Positions 1 to 11,600 of a DNA stretch of 56,503 nucleotides are shown one piece after another. The notes under the pieces were generated by a model, which saw only the letters and a program-made list of their open reading frames with translations, was not told the DNA's origin and did no database searches. Where the stretch lies: positions 1-56,503 of the forward strand of contig JAQGBZ010000386.1 of assembly GCA_034687125.1 (NCBI GenBank). Direction: 5' to 3'. Numbering within the stretch: position 1 is the first letter of the stretch; the number at the start of each line of letters is the position of its first letter. This DNA is from Neelides folsomi. Taxonomy: Eukaryota > Arthropoda > Collembola > Neelipleona > Neelidae. The translations under genes were made by a program, and so were the position numbers.

Positions 1-176
1 CTTTAGCGTCATATCAAGATTTGAATGTCTCATATTGCCTCAAGCAATATGAACGTATGTTATTTACATGACATCGAGATTATCTTTTACTCCGCTCAGA
101 AAAAAATTATAGAGGAAATGTTCAAAACGGTATAAAGGGTATTTAGAGAAATTCAAATATTGATATGACGCTAAAG
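1..176. repeat. MITE-like palindrome at the left edge
   Basis: Positions 1-26 and 151-176 are inverted copies of each other with a single mismatch; the arm begins CTTTAGCGTCATATCAA. The 124-nt interior has no ORF. This is the shape of a short non-autonomous DNA transposon. Its true outer end may lie left of the window, so target duplication cannot be judged. Confidence 0.6.
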
Positions 177-214
177 TCCCGAAGTGCAAGGCTAGGTTGG
201 TTTTGGGAGTGTGT

Positions 215-326
215 ATGTACTCTCGTTGGAAAGTTGAAATCCCGCTTTTTTTCTTCTATTTAAATTTGTATAGCGCTATAACAAAAGGCTGGATTTCAAC
301 TTTAACCTTTCCTACGAGAGTACATG
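215..326. repeat. Imperfect inverted repeat
   Basis: Arms at about 215-243 and 291-326 are inverted copies (ATGTACTCTCGT / ACGAGAGTACAT at the tips) that differ by a small indel. The centre holds a short self-complementary stretch, TATAGCGCTATA. It resembles a MITE or fold-back element distinct from the palindrome at the window edge. No coding potential is seen. Confidence 0.5.
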
Positions 327-1114
327 TATTTGTTTTGGTATAATTGTCATGTAGGGATAACTAACGAGCTAATGACATTTATCACACTATTTACTTATCT
401 CGAATAAGTATTTTTAACGAATGCTAATATTGTCGTTTAACGATTGTTCATTTAATTCATTTACCTATATACTTTAAAGAAATCAAATACTTATACTTTA
501 TAGTATTTTGTTATAAAAATGATATAATAAAACATTAAAAATAACAATTATAAAGCTTTTAAATCAGTAATTTTTGATCTCTCTTGACTGATGTACCTTA
601 TTTTAATTTACGATTACAACCCTAAACTCATTATTAAAATAAATCTTATATGCTACTATGCTACTTTAAGTAAGTATGTCTCTATTTCTAGTAAAGTTTT
701 TTTGATAATTGACCATGTAGTAGAAAAGTCCATGAAATCTCCATTCATGTTGATAAAATCGAGGTGGTGGATCTTGATTAGTAGTTCTTGTTTCCGCATT
801 GATCCTTCATCGTGTCTTTAACAAAGATTTTATTTTTAATCTCAAATTGATGACCAATGTTAAGTAATAATGAAAAGAATGAAAACATACCGTTATTGGT
901 GATTAATGAAAAATGAAAAATCAACGAAGAGAAGGTTGAAATAATAACAAAAAAACAGTTTTGGAATGAAACAAGCCATTAGATAAAAGACGAAATCATG
1001 TTCCTGTAGCTTATTAAAATGATAAGAAACAAAACATGCATTCAAATGAAATAAAAGCGATTAAAGTTTATTGTCAATGTTGTAAAATCGAATTAAAACA
1101 AAAATAAATAAACG
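327..1114. other. Non-coding stretch downstream of Pdk
   Basis: AT-rich sequence without a credible gene. A 76-codon open frame at 591-821 has no recognisable domain and no splice support. The only functional sign is the Pdk poly(A) signal near 1067-1072 on the minus strand. Confidence 0.5.
1067..1072 (-). terminator. Poly(A) signal of Pdk
   Basis: AATAAA on the minus strand, 43 nt after the Pdk stop codon. Position and sequence fit the 3' end of that transcript. Confidence 0.6.
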
Positions 1115-3489
1115 TTAGAGTCTAAAAGTGATGTGTTGGGATGAACCATTTGTTTTCATACCGCTTGATCCCCCAGAAGGTGGAGAAGAACTCCAATCAG
1201 CGGCTGGAATGCTTGATGTATAATGACGCGAAGAAGTTTTATTGAAAATTGGCAAAAGTTCATTTGCTTCATTGACAAGAGCCTTAAAATTATAAAATCA
1301 AGATATTAATTACTAATTTTATTTAAATCGCATGTAGAATATATGGAGAATTTTATGGTGGTTTATTCACAATCATACCTTTAGAAATATTACAGCATCA
1401 GTTCCGTATCCATCATAAGAATTGACTATCAAATCCCCTTGGAAGTATCTCGCATAGAGCCGAGACAGTGGAAGACCATAACCATACCCTATAATTGAAA
1501 CCATATTTAAATATTTATAAATAAAGTAATGCATAATCGATAATTAATCATTGAGAACAATAATGCTTTGTAGAATATATAATAAAAGTTGATTTAACCT
1601 GCAAAAGGTACTGATTCGTGAGGTGAAGCAGGAGGCTGGGGTGCCGTTGAGTACATGTACTGGAATAAGGCGTCAGCGTTCCTTCTTGGAATGCCACCCC
1701 CGCGATCGCTTATCTGTAGATGCATAATAAGTTAATTTAGTCAATTAAGAAATTGTTTAAGAAATTAGAATGAGTTAGTGAGGTATTGAGGAATTTTTGG
1801 CAACAAGTCAAATAGAGGTTATCGCACTTCGGCATATGAGGATTTGTTTTGTTTGGTTATACTAAATTTATTTTAAATTACTTTGATTGTAATGTCGTCG
1901 CCTCCTTTAACGACTAGAGTTTCGACAGGTGGATAACTGGGATAAGCTGTCCCATGATGTTCAACCACAGCCCTCATCGCATTCTTGAAGAGTTCGAATA
2001 CCATGTGGTAGAGATGTGAAGGAACGTAAACAAGCTGAATTGGTTCACCAGGAGTAATTTCTACATATAAACATAAAGGAATCAATTATCGTGCATCTTA
2101 ATAATTGCCTAATAAATTATTCATGTGCATAATTAAAAATGTCTATAAAAAACCCTAAATCTTTATTCATATAGTATATACTTTTTTAGTTAATGTTTAA
2201 AAGCCACTTAAATCCCACTTCCTACAACTTGCCAATAAGTTATGTACATGAGAAACGCACATGGATAAATAATTGGATATTTTGATATGTTAGAATATTA
2301 AATTACAAACCATTGTGCTCCTTTATTAACAGTTCTGGAGCTGCGAGATAGTATTGATCGCAGAGGAACCGTGCATTTTCATACGCATCTCGAATAACAT
2401 TCGTTACATTGCAGTTAGGATCGATGCCTCCAATGTGTCTGCTTTTGATGTTTGCAGCAGCAGCTTGTACAGTTTCCAGATCTTTTCCAAATAGTAGAGC
2501 TGAAAGTGACAATTTGGTTAAACCAACAAGTTAATTGAATAACTCTTTCGCTCCAATTTCTTCTTCAATTACTGTGTTGGTTAATGAGCATCCGAATGGA
2601 AATCCGAGACATGTAGAAACGGTCGAGAAAATATTGAATGCTATGTTCAACTGCCAAGTCCACCGGGTGAGACTCTTTCAGTTCAAGCACACCTTGGGCC
2701 ATTGTCTGCACAACATCGCTGTGCCGATTTCGGATCTTCATTAAAGTTTCGACAAACCTTTGCAAATAAACATCGTTAATTATTTGTAAAAACCAACAAG
2801 TTAAAAAATGAAGTTTACTTAATATTTCACTCTTTAACTAAATACAAGTGATATGTTTACAAAATGTGTCTGTTTCACTATTTTAAAATGAGAAATATAA
2901 AAAATAAATGATAAGATTTCATACACTTGTGTACATATTTGACTTACTTTGCAAGAATGACTTGATCATCTGGAGGTTTATCTTCGAATTCGAGGATTTC
3001 TTTGAAGCTCATGGCATACCAATTTTGAACCAAAGAAACACTTGGCATTCGTTGAAGATTTGAAGGTAGAAGATTGATCTCTTTCATTATGTTGGCTAAC
3101 CGAACAGGGAGTTCTTTTTTCAAAAACATAAATGATGTTTTCTCGCATGCTTTCCTTCCTGTAAAGAAAGCAATTAATACATAATAAATTAAACAAAGGG
3201 AAGTATGAAGTATGTCAAGTGGCAATTAAATTACAACATGCGTCAATATTTAAATAGAGCGTGACATGGTCTAGTTTACAATCGTTTTTGTCATTTTTGA
3301 AGAGAAATGACATTTTATTAGTAATGTAACAAACATGGAGCAAATAAACAAGAATATTTATTTGAATGAATTGAATCGTGTCAACTAACCAAAGTCGATG
3401 AATTTTTTAATTGACAAGGGAGAAGGATTAAATTGAGAATATGTGTCCAACATCTTCCCCAACTTCATTAAAGTCTGTGTTATCCTCAT
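1115..3489 (-). CDS. Pdk: Pyruvate dehydrogenase kinase, mitochondrial
   Basis: Eight exons on the minus strand: 3489-3390, 3158-2948, 2757-2573, 2499-2311, 2060-1882, 1713-1599, 1488-1379, 1282-1115. They join in one frame to 418 residues, the normal PDK length. PDKs phosphorylate the E1-alpha subunit of the pyruvate dehydrogenase complex in the mitochondrial matrix and switch it off. Visible marks are the N-terminal [14 protein letters not shown] and [11 protein letters not shown] segments, the GHKL ATP-binding N box ELFKNAMRA (about residues 251-259), the G1 box SDRGGGIP (290-297), the G2 box GYGLP (329-333) and a C-terminal DW pair typical of the dimer arm. The start chosen is the ATG at 3489, giving [15 protein letters not shown]; an upstream non-coding exon is possible because a TTTCAG acceptor-like site lies just before it. 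All key ATP-site residues are present, so it should be active. Confidence 0.95.
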
Positions 3490-6400
3490 CTTGCTCACAA
3501 ATAATGGAAACTGAAAAAAGAATTAATTTTATAAATTTAAGTCATGGATTAAATATATTCATTTGTATTAAAATAACTTGTTTGGAATAGCTTATAAACT
3601 TATAACAATAGTCGGCCAGATTATAAAAATAATTACGAGTTCAATGACTTATTAATTACTTTACAATCTCTTATGTAATATAACGAAAATGTAAACAATA
3701 CAAGTTAGAAAGTATGATCATATTTACCGATTTATTTAGTATAATTTCCTAATAAAGTTTTCAGCACTTTTATCCAACTTCCCTAATATTATAAAGATTA
3801 GAGATACAGTATTCGTATAGAATTCGAGTCCTTCGATGGAAGACCTTGGTGAGAGAAATCATGAGAAGCAGATTTCGAAATTCCAAATTCCAAATCCAAT
3901 TACTTAATAATATTTAAGAATATTTTAAACCAGTTAAATGACTCCGCCAGACTTGTCTTTCTCTCGATATATAAAAGGAAATGGAAATCTTTTCTAACAA
4001 TACCTATCCTAAATTACATTTAAATATTATTAACTGATTAAAAGGAGAGGAGGAGGGAAGGGACGTCTGACGATGGGAATACGCGAATTGACTGAGGAGC
4101 CTTGCATTCACTTGGAATATATCAATTACACATTCGCTGGCTCAAGGTTGATAAATAGACACATTCCACTCAACCACGGAGAACACTCCAACTTTATAAA
4201 CTCCTTTTCCACTCGTACTCTTTATTTATACTTCAAATATTATGCATTAGTAGTAATAGGTATTGCACGAGTATATAAAATATGCCTTTTACCTTTTGTA
4301 CCAGTTGTTATTCGTCAACTAACCGCATCTTATGATAACTGTTATTCAAATTATTTAGATTTAATTGTTAATGTTTAATGCACAACGGCACTACTCTCAA
4401 CTCTACTCATGTATACAAATATTTATGTCGGTCGTTGAATGTACAATTAGAATGTACATAAACTGCGTACCTACTAGAACATAACTAAAGGCGAATATAA
4501 AATTATCACTTTTAAAATTAGGTAGAATATGAAAACGTTGTTTATGCTTGGGTTTGAACTTTGAAGTTAAAAAGTGAAGACGAGTCAGTAAAATTGAATC
4601 TCTTTCTCGTTATATCAATATCGAGAAGTTGAAGACTATCATTTACTGATACTTTATTTAGCCAAAGGCTAAGATTTTTATGGCGCGTATGAAAATAACG
4701 TTTAGGTAAACATGCTTTCAGGTTCATTTGATTGATCTTATAACCTTCGAAGTTTTCTGCACTCTATTAAGATTAGAGTTTTCACCTTAAGAGGTCATAC
4801 TGATAAAATGGTGAAATCCTGGTAATTTGACCCCTTGTCATGGGTCGGCAATTAACTTTGAGAAAATGGCAATATTTTGAACTTGTGCAGAGGTGAGAAG
4901 ATGCTTATGAGCTACTAATTTATCAACCTGTCCAATGTTAATTTATAATCTAAAATATGATTGCAGCATAAACTTGTAAACACTTAAAATCAACACACCG
5001 CACCTACGAATACTTATGTTGGTTGCCTTTACTTTCTTTATGCTTATGTATTATGAATGTAATGTAATATTCAAACAATTACGCATTGCTGAATATTATT
5101 TAATTGTATGTTCTTATTTGCATACTTTGAAATACTGATATCAACATTCAATAATTGATTGAAATATACTTAAATGTTTAATTTGCGATATTTACACATC
5201 TCCGTACTACTTTTATAATAATTATTCATGTTAATATGTTAAATGTATTAGATTTGACATTTTGTTAAGGGTCAATTGGAGGAAAGTCAATTTTAAAATG
5301 CTGACACAATAATTGTGCGAAATATCATTCGAAAAATCATTGTGCGAAATAAAGTCAGAATTTCGAAGAGATTTTCGATAGTACAGGGTGGACCATATCT
5401 TGAGGAGTATTTTTAATCGAATATAACTTTAAGATACTTAATGATAAAAAACTATTAAGATGACCAATAGATGGGCAATGAAGTTTAATTTTATACTACA
5501 TGATATATAAGGTATATACAATATGATTTTAAAGAAATTTGGTTTGTGAATAAAAAAATTATTCCGGATTAAAAATACTCCTCAAGATATGGTCCACCCT
5601 GTAAATTATTATAATTTCTTGATGATGAAGTAGTTTTATTGTTGTTTATATTTATAAAAACAGAAACACTATAACTTTTTAACTAAATTAATGCTAGATT
5701 AAATATTTGTAAATATTACAATTTTCAATGTAAATATTTCTCCTAATTTGACAATCTCATAATTCAACGTTAGAAGAGCTGATAAAATTGCAGGGCATTG
5801 TTCACATATACTAATAGGTCTTAATCGATAAATTATTACTTTTATGGTTTAATTTACCTACATAAATATTTAGATCACACGAATGAATGAAAACGCGTTT
5901 AAACTGAAGGCTGCCTTAAACATGTCAGAGTATCAACCACCATTATATAGAATAATTTTAAAGACTCGAAGATATGTAATAAAGTTATATCCAGAGTATA
6001 ATATACGAGAGTGTTATTATTTTAGGAAAGATTAGAGAAAGGCTTTTTATGATCTCAAAATCATTGTATTCGATATATTAAATCACCTAGAAGTAATATA
6101 TTTTTTGTTTCTTGAATGAATTAAATATTTTAGTATCATTTCATTATTACTCGTGGAAGTGATCGGAATGGATAAAGGTAATAATTCTATGAACATAACT
6201 TCACCTAACTATCCTTTCCAATTGTAAGTTATCGATATTATTATACATTTTATTCTCAGAATTGTTGATTATTAATATTATACACATTTCAATTAATAGT
6301 CGAAGTAAATCATAATAGAAATATCTGACAAATTGACTTTTAAGAACTTTCTCGTTAAGAATATAATTGATTCTAACATTAAGGAAGATAATTGGATCAA

Positions 6401-6681
6401 CCATTGTTGGACCATTTATGCTACGCGAAGGAGCTGATCAAGAACTATGCGAGCGACAACAATTAAGGGCTTTTCTTTAATACATCTATAGGTCAGTTTT
6501 CTTATAACCACAAATGATAATAATAATAACAATTAAGATAATTTTTTTCTAAATTCGTACTCATACTTAAAATACAGATTTATATATTTAAAGTTCGATC
6601 ATTGATCAAAATGATCATGATACATATAAAGGCTTTGCATGTATTTCATAGGAGCTCATAACATACTAATAATCATTCAAA
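3490..6681. other. Intergenic region between Pdk and CDV3
   Basis: About 3.2 kb of AT-rich DNA. It holds one clear element, the MITE at 5384-5601. A 101-codon open frame at 4073-4378 has no domain signature, no splice context and low-complexity composition, and I do not count it as a gene. The Pdk promoter should lie near 3.5-3.6 kb, but I see no clear TATA box. Confidence 0.5.
5384..5601. mobile_element. Tc1/mariner-type MITE
   Basis: A 218-bp element bounded by TA on each side (5382-5383 and 5602-5603), the usual target duplication of Tc1/mariner transposons. Its terminal inverted repeats start CAGGGTGGACCATATCTTGA and run about 35 bp almost without mismatch. No transposase is encoded, so it would need one in trans. 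Its first nine bases match the element at 28592-28667. Confidence 0.85.
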
Positions 6682-7798
6682 TCAACCAAGTGTGGGGAAA
6701 TTTTCCTCGTTAATGTTTGGTGCAACTGTTGGCTTCTTCGGACGCGATGAAACTAAAAAATAAATAATTTTTAAATAAGATTTATTTTTAATGATAAACT
6801 TTACATATAAGAAATAGTAATTATAACAAATAAAAGAAAATTACCAGAACTCGATGAAGTAGAAGAACCTCCGGATCTTTTCCAAGGGGGTACATAGGCT
6901 CCACCAGTAGCACCACCACCACCACTTGGGGTTGAAGGAGTTCTCTCACTTCTTTCCATTGGAGGCAAAGCAGGTTCGGGCATCTTGGTATTTTCACTTC
7001 CAGCCCCTTCCATTTGTTTCCTCTGAGAAGGAGGAATGTACTTCTTTGGGACGGAGTCGTCTGATGGTGGCCTCACTGGTTCGACTACTTTAACTTCCTC
7101 CACTTCTTCCACTAGATGAGTCTTAACGATCTCATTAATGGTCTTCGGAGGAGCAGGTTCCTGTTGAACCTCAGGGATCTCAACGTCTGGAGTTTCAGCT
7201 TCCGTCTTTTTTGGTTGAGCTTTCTTGGACCATGGTCCTTCACGAGCAAGAGCTTCTTGCTCCTCTCTCCCTTCGACGTCCTTGGCCCCAATCTCCTCTT
7301 CATCTTCAAGCACCATGTCGTGAATTTTGAGTCCTGTGTAGTCTGGCTTCTCTTCCACAAGTTCCTTCCATTCATCGTCATCGGCTTGAGACTAATAAAG
7401 AAATATTATATTAATTCAAATTATTTCTAAATACATAAGTTGTTCAGTCATCGAAGTTAATTAATTGGCTGAGCTAATCCTTTACAAATAGCTTATAGAA
7501 AATTGTTCACGTAAATATAAATAATCACAAAATTGTAAAAATTATTATACAAGCATTATTTCCTAAAGATTATAGGGTCAATTAATTATAGGGTAAATGC
7601 TCTTACCCGGTACTCGTTGACCGGTGCAGCGGGTTCTCCAGCTTCCAGAGGTGGAGAGACGTAGTTTTCCGCCTTTTTCCTCTCTTTCGCCTTCGTCTCG
7701 AGAATCTTGGCTACATCGTCGACGGTCTCAAACTTCTTCCCCTTCGTTTTCTTCTTGTCCCTCTTCGCGAAGAAGTCATCCAAATTGTTATCGGCCAT
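6682..7798 (-). CDS. CDV3: CDV3 homologue
   Basis: Three exons, 7798-7607, 7391-6845 and 6752-6682, give 269 residues. Assignment rests on colinear CDV3 blocks: the start MADNNLDDFFAKRDKKK, the DDDEWKELVEEKPDYTGLKI segment at the start of exon 2, a GPWSKKAQP motif, an RKQ/YVPPWKR-rich basic and proline-rich middle, and an ENFPTLG tail matching the QFPSLQ end of vertebrate CDV3. The protein is hydrophilic and largely disordered, with no membrane segment. CDV3 was first found as a gene upregulated in carnitine-deficient mouse heart; its molecular function is poorly known. It is divergent from HDAC6. The spliced leader just upstream carries an open frame that stops two bases before this ATG. Confidence 0.9.
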
Positions 7799-7800
7799 CT

Positions 7801-8177
7801 TTACTTCTCACTGCCTTCCTCGTCGACTTTCTCGAGAGTTCCTCCGTTTTGGATCTGGAAACAGATGGGTCAGAAGGGTCTAGGATTGAGTCAGGGGGTA
7901 CAGGGAATTTAAACTGATAACTCACCGATTCCGCGGACGGAAAGCCGACAGCGAATAACTCCGGTCTTTGGACCTCGATTGATTCCAATATGTTATCTGC
8001 CACTTTCACTGCACGGCCCAAGTCACGAGGCGAGGGATTCGTATTTTCTCTGAGCTCTGAATTGCGAGCGGGAGAGTCGACTGTTGCCGGAGCACCGGAT
8101 TTAGCTCCAGTAGGGAAGGACAACAATGAGAATTTAGGAGACGGCAACCAAGGATCCACAACTTGACCTCCAGACAA
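7801..8177 (-). other. Open reading frame in the spliced CDV3 leader
   Basis: Upstream of the CDV3 ATG the minus strand is open from 8177 to 7926. A good donor (GTGAGT) and a TTTCCAG acceptor define a 71-nt intron (7925-7855), and the frame continues 7854-7801 to a TAA that lies two bases before the CDV3 ATG. That is 101 codons without an internal ATG; the frame would need an ATG from another exon or a non-ATG start (TTG at 8177). The stretch is less AT-rich than its surroundings. It could be simple 5' UTR or part of a coding exon. No domain is recognised. Confidence 0.35.
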
Positions 8178-8652
8178 TAACCCTCGACATTATTTCATTT
8201 TCATCAAAATTTTACATTGTTAGTTTTAATAAGCTTATGAATAAGAAGACAATAACCTTCGGCTCTCATAAACTCTGACATCTACAGAAGGTTCGTGCCA
8301 AACAAATATTATTCCCCATCTCTCTTCAAGAGATTGAAGAGATCATTAAGTTTAGATGTCATTAAATGAAGATGGGTTGGTTGGAGATGTCATAGCTTTG
8401 AGATAAATATTGTCGTGAGATGGATTCGACAATTTAATTTCCATTAGAATTAGGCGTATATTTCAGGATTGCACAATATGGTGTTTATCACAGTCGAATG
8501 TCTAATTTGATAATAAACATTCTTAAACTTAATTCTTGAACTTCTGACTGTAAGTCAATCTCAGACGTTTAATTTTCAATCTAAATTTTATAATCTAAAT
8601 AAATATAATTATCATTAATTATGAAATTAATTGTGTAATTTTTGCTTTGCAG
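8178..8652. promoter_or_regulatory. Presumed divergent CDV3/HDAC6 promoter region
   Basis: CDV3 reads leftward and HDAC6 rightward from this stretch, so their promoters must lie in or near it. HDAC6's first recognised exon begins at 8653 after a TTTGCTTTGCAG acceptor, so a non-coding first exon of HDAC6 should also lie here, but I cannot place its donor with confidence. No TATA box stands out. Confidence 0.4.
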
Positions 8653-8677
8653 GCAAGTTAGTCTTCTGACAGAAACA

Positions 8678-11600
8678 ATGGCTGATTATGAAGATACAGG
8701 AGAAATCGAAAGCCACACATCGTCAGCTCAATTAATTAACATTCAGCGTGGGAGTGAATGTTTAATTCCTGTTAATTCCCGAAGTCCGTCCGAATCGAAG
8801 GTTAATCAGGATGAAGCAGGTCAACCACAAGGGAATAATCCAGAGTTCAGAGGATCCACCAGCGAAAATAAAAGATCGAAAAGAGCTCCGAAACCTTCAA
8901 GTGCACTGCTTGAAGCAAAGAGAAATGCACAAGCACAAGCATTAAAAAAAGGAGTTAAAGAATCCGAAACTCAAATTCTTATAAAAGACCATCTTCAACC
9001 TGTATGTTTAAAGCCTTTGTTAAAAATTAAATTTATCCAAAATCGCCAAATTTATGAAATTTTTAGTTAGGTAGTTGTCTCATTCTTCTTTATTGTTTCG
9101 AAATTTTAAAGGCCCGTGATTCAAGAAGCAAGAAAAGAGGTGAAACAGGAGTCGTTTATGACCATCGAATGATTGAACATAAGTGCCTTTGGGACCAAGG
9201 ATATCCTGAAAAGCCTGACAGATATTCAGTGATCATTGAAAGGTTCGTTTAAAATGGAAATGAATTACATAATTTTTAATGGGTTTTTGAAGATTTGATA
9301 AATTGTATGGAAAATGATTTATTGAATTTTAAAAAGGTGTGAACAGCTTGGACTTCTCGAAAGATGTTGCAAAATTCCTCCGAGATTTGCAAAAGAAGAG
9401 GAAATTCTCCATCACCATACGCAAGAACACGTAGACTTATTGAGAAAGATTTGCAAGGATGCTGTGAGCGAGGAAGGATTAGAAGAGCATTCTTCCAACT
9501 ATGACGCCATTTACTTTCATCCATCAACGTACGACTTGGCCCTTTTGGCGGCTGGCTGCACCATCGATCTGATAAAGAACATCTTGGATGAGAAGATACA
9601 AAATGGAATGGCCATTGTGAGACCCCCTGGGCATCATGCCATGAAAGAAGAATTCTGCGGCTATTGTTATTTCAACAACGTGGCTTTAGCTGCAAAATGG
9701 GCTCTTGATAACAATAAAGCAAAGAAAGTTCTTATTGTTGACTTTGATGTTCATCATGGACAGGCCACACAACAGATGTTTTACAACGATCCTAGGTTTA
9801 TTTTTATAATTTTAATTTATAAGTTTGCATAGCCAATATTTAACATACACACGAGTTTTATTTTTGTTTTGAAATTAATTTTTAGAGTTTTGTACTTTTC
9901 AACACATCGATTTGAAAATGGAAAGTTTTGGCCTAATCTTGAAGAATCAAATTTTCATTATATTGGGAGTGGAAACGGTCTTGGGTTTAATGTAAACATT
10001 CCGCTCAATGAAATTGGATTAGCAAATGCCGAGTTTCTTTCTATTTGGCATCAAATTCTTTTACCCGTCGCGTACCAAGTAATAATGAATATTAATATTA
10101 AAAAACAAAAGCTTTATTCCCGGATCCATATTTATGATTGATTGAATGAATGTTTCACTTTAGTTCAATCCTGATTTGGTCATTGTTTCTGCGGGTTATG
10201 ATGCAGCTTTGGGTTGTTTCGAGGTATTCGAAATTATTTATCGCACGTGAAGCGAAAATGAGCTTGGTTAGCATGTGGGTTAAAAGTCAATTTTTTGAGT
10301 TCTGTGTTGTTTGAATTACGAAAGTGATATTCCCTGGCAGTGTTTTATTGATAATTCACAACAGAAGGGAGTGAAGATTATTTAAATTTTTACAGTTCAA
10401 TCCAGATATTGTTCTCGTGTCCGCTGGTTTTGATTCTGCGATGGGAGACGATAAAGTCAATTTATAAAAAAATTATTTTTTGTTTTAATCCCACATTTTA
10501 ACCAAAGTTCAAAGTTTTGATTTCTTTATCATTCATACAGATATTATCATCATAGACCTTAATTGAAATAAACTAATATGGTTATAGGGAGAAATGGAAT
10601 TGACTCCACAGTGCTACCCTCATCTTATTTGGCCACTAATGAATTTAGCAAATGGAAAGATTGCTGTTATTCTTGAAGGCGGCTATTGTCTTAAATCACT
10701 CGCTGAAGGAGCAGCTTTGACTCTTAGAACTTTACTTCATGATCCATGCCCACTCATTCCATCAATTAAATCTCCTTCTGTTTCGTAAGAATCGCAATCG
10801 TTTAAAAACATATTCATTTCTCACAATATTAAATCTATTATAATATATTTTATTTTATTTATTAATAAAAATATTTATTCAGAGTTGTAGAGAGTATTTT
10901 GAATGCAACTTATATGCTAAAGCCATTTTGGAGCCATTTGATCGGCGAGAAGGTTGTGAAGAAAAAAGATCCAAATAAGAACTTTGATGATTCTGTTGAA
11001 CCACACGGAGTTTACATGCCACAAGTAGAATTCGAATGGAACGAACCAAAACAGAACAAGTTTCTCACCAGAAATTGTTATCCCATCCAATCTCGTGAGA
11101 CATGGCAAGCTCTTGATGAAAGACTCGACCGACTCATTTTAAACACTAATTTGAATATGAACCGAGCTAGAGTTGGACTTCTCTATGATGATTTGATGCT
11201 CAAACATCGAAACGTTACAGAGCCGTAATTAATAATTTATTTAAATTATAATGTTTAATGATTCTAATTTAATTGAAATAGCTAACCCATTTTAAACTTT
11301 AAACAGAGGTCATCCTGAGCGTCCTGATCGAATCTCTAATATTTTTGCTTGCCACGGAGATTTCGGCCTTGTTGAGAGATGTGTTCGAGTTTCATCAAGA
11401 GTTGCAACTGAAAACGAGCTTCTCCTCGTTCATACCAAGGAACACATTGATAACATGAGCCATACAAGAAATATGTCGAAGGGCGAATTGGAAAAATTAA
11501 AGGGAAATTTCAATTCTGTGTTCTTTAACAGTGATTCTTATCAAACAGCATTAGTTTCTGCTGGATCTGTTCTTCAAGTAATTTTAAAACGAGTTTAAAA

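Noticed and set aside
4073..4378. 101-codon plus-strand ORF
   Set aside because: No domain, signal peptide or splice support, and AT-rich low-information composition.
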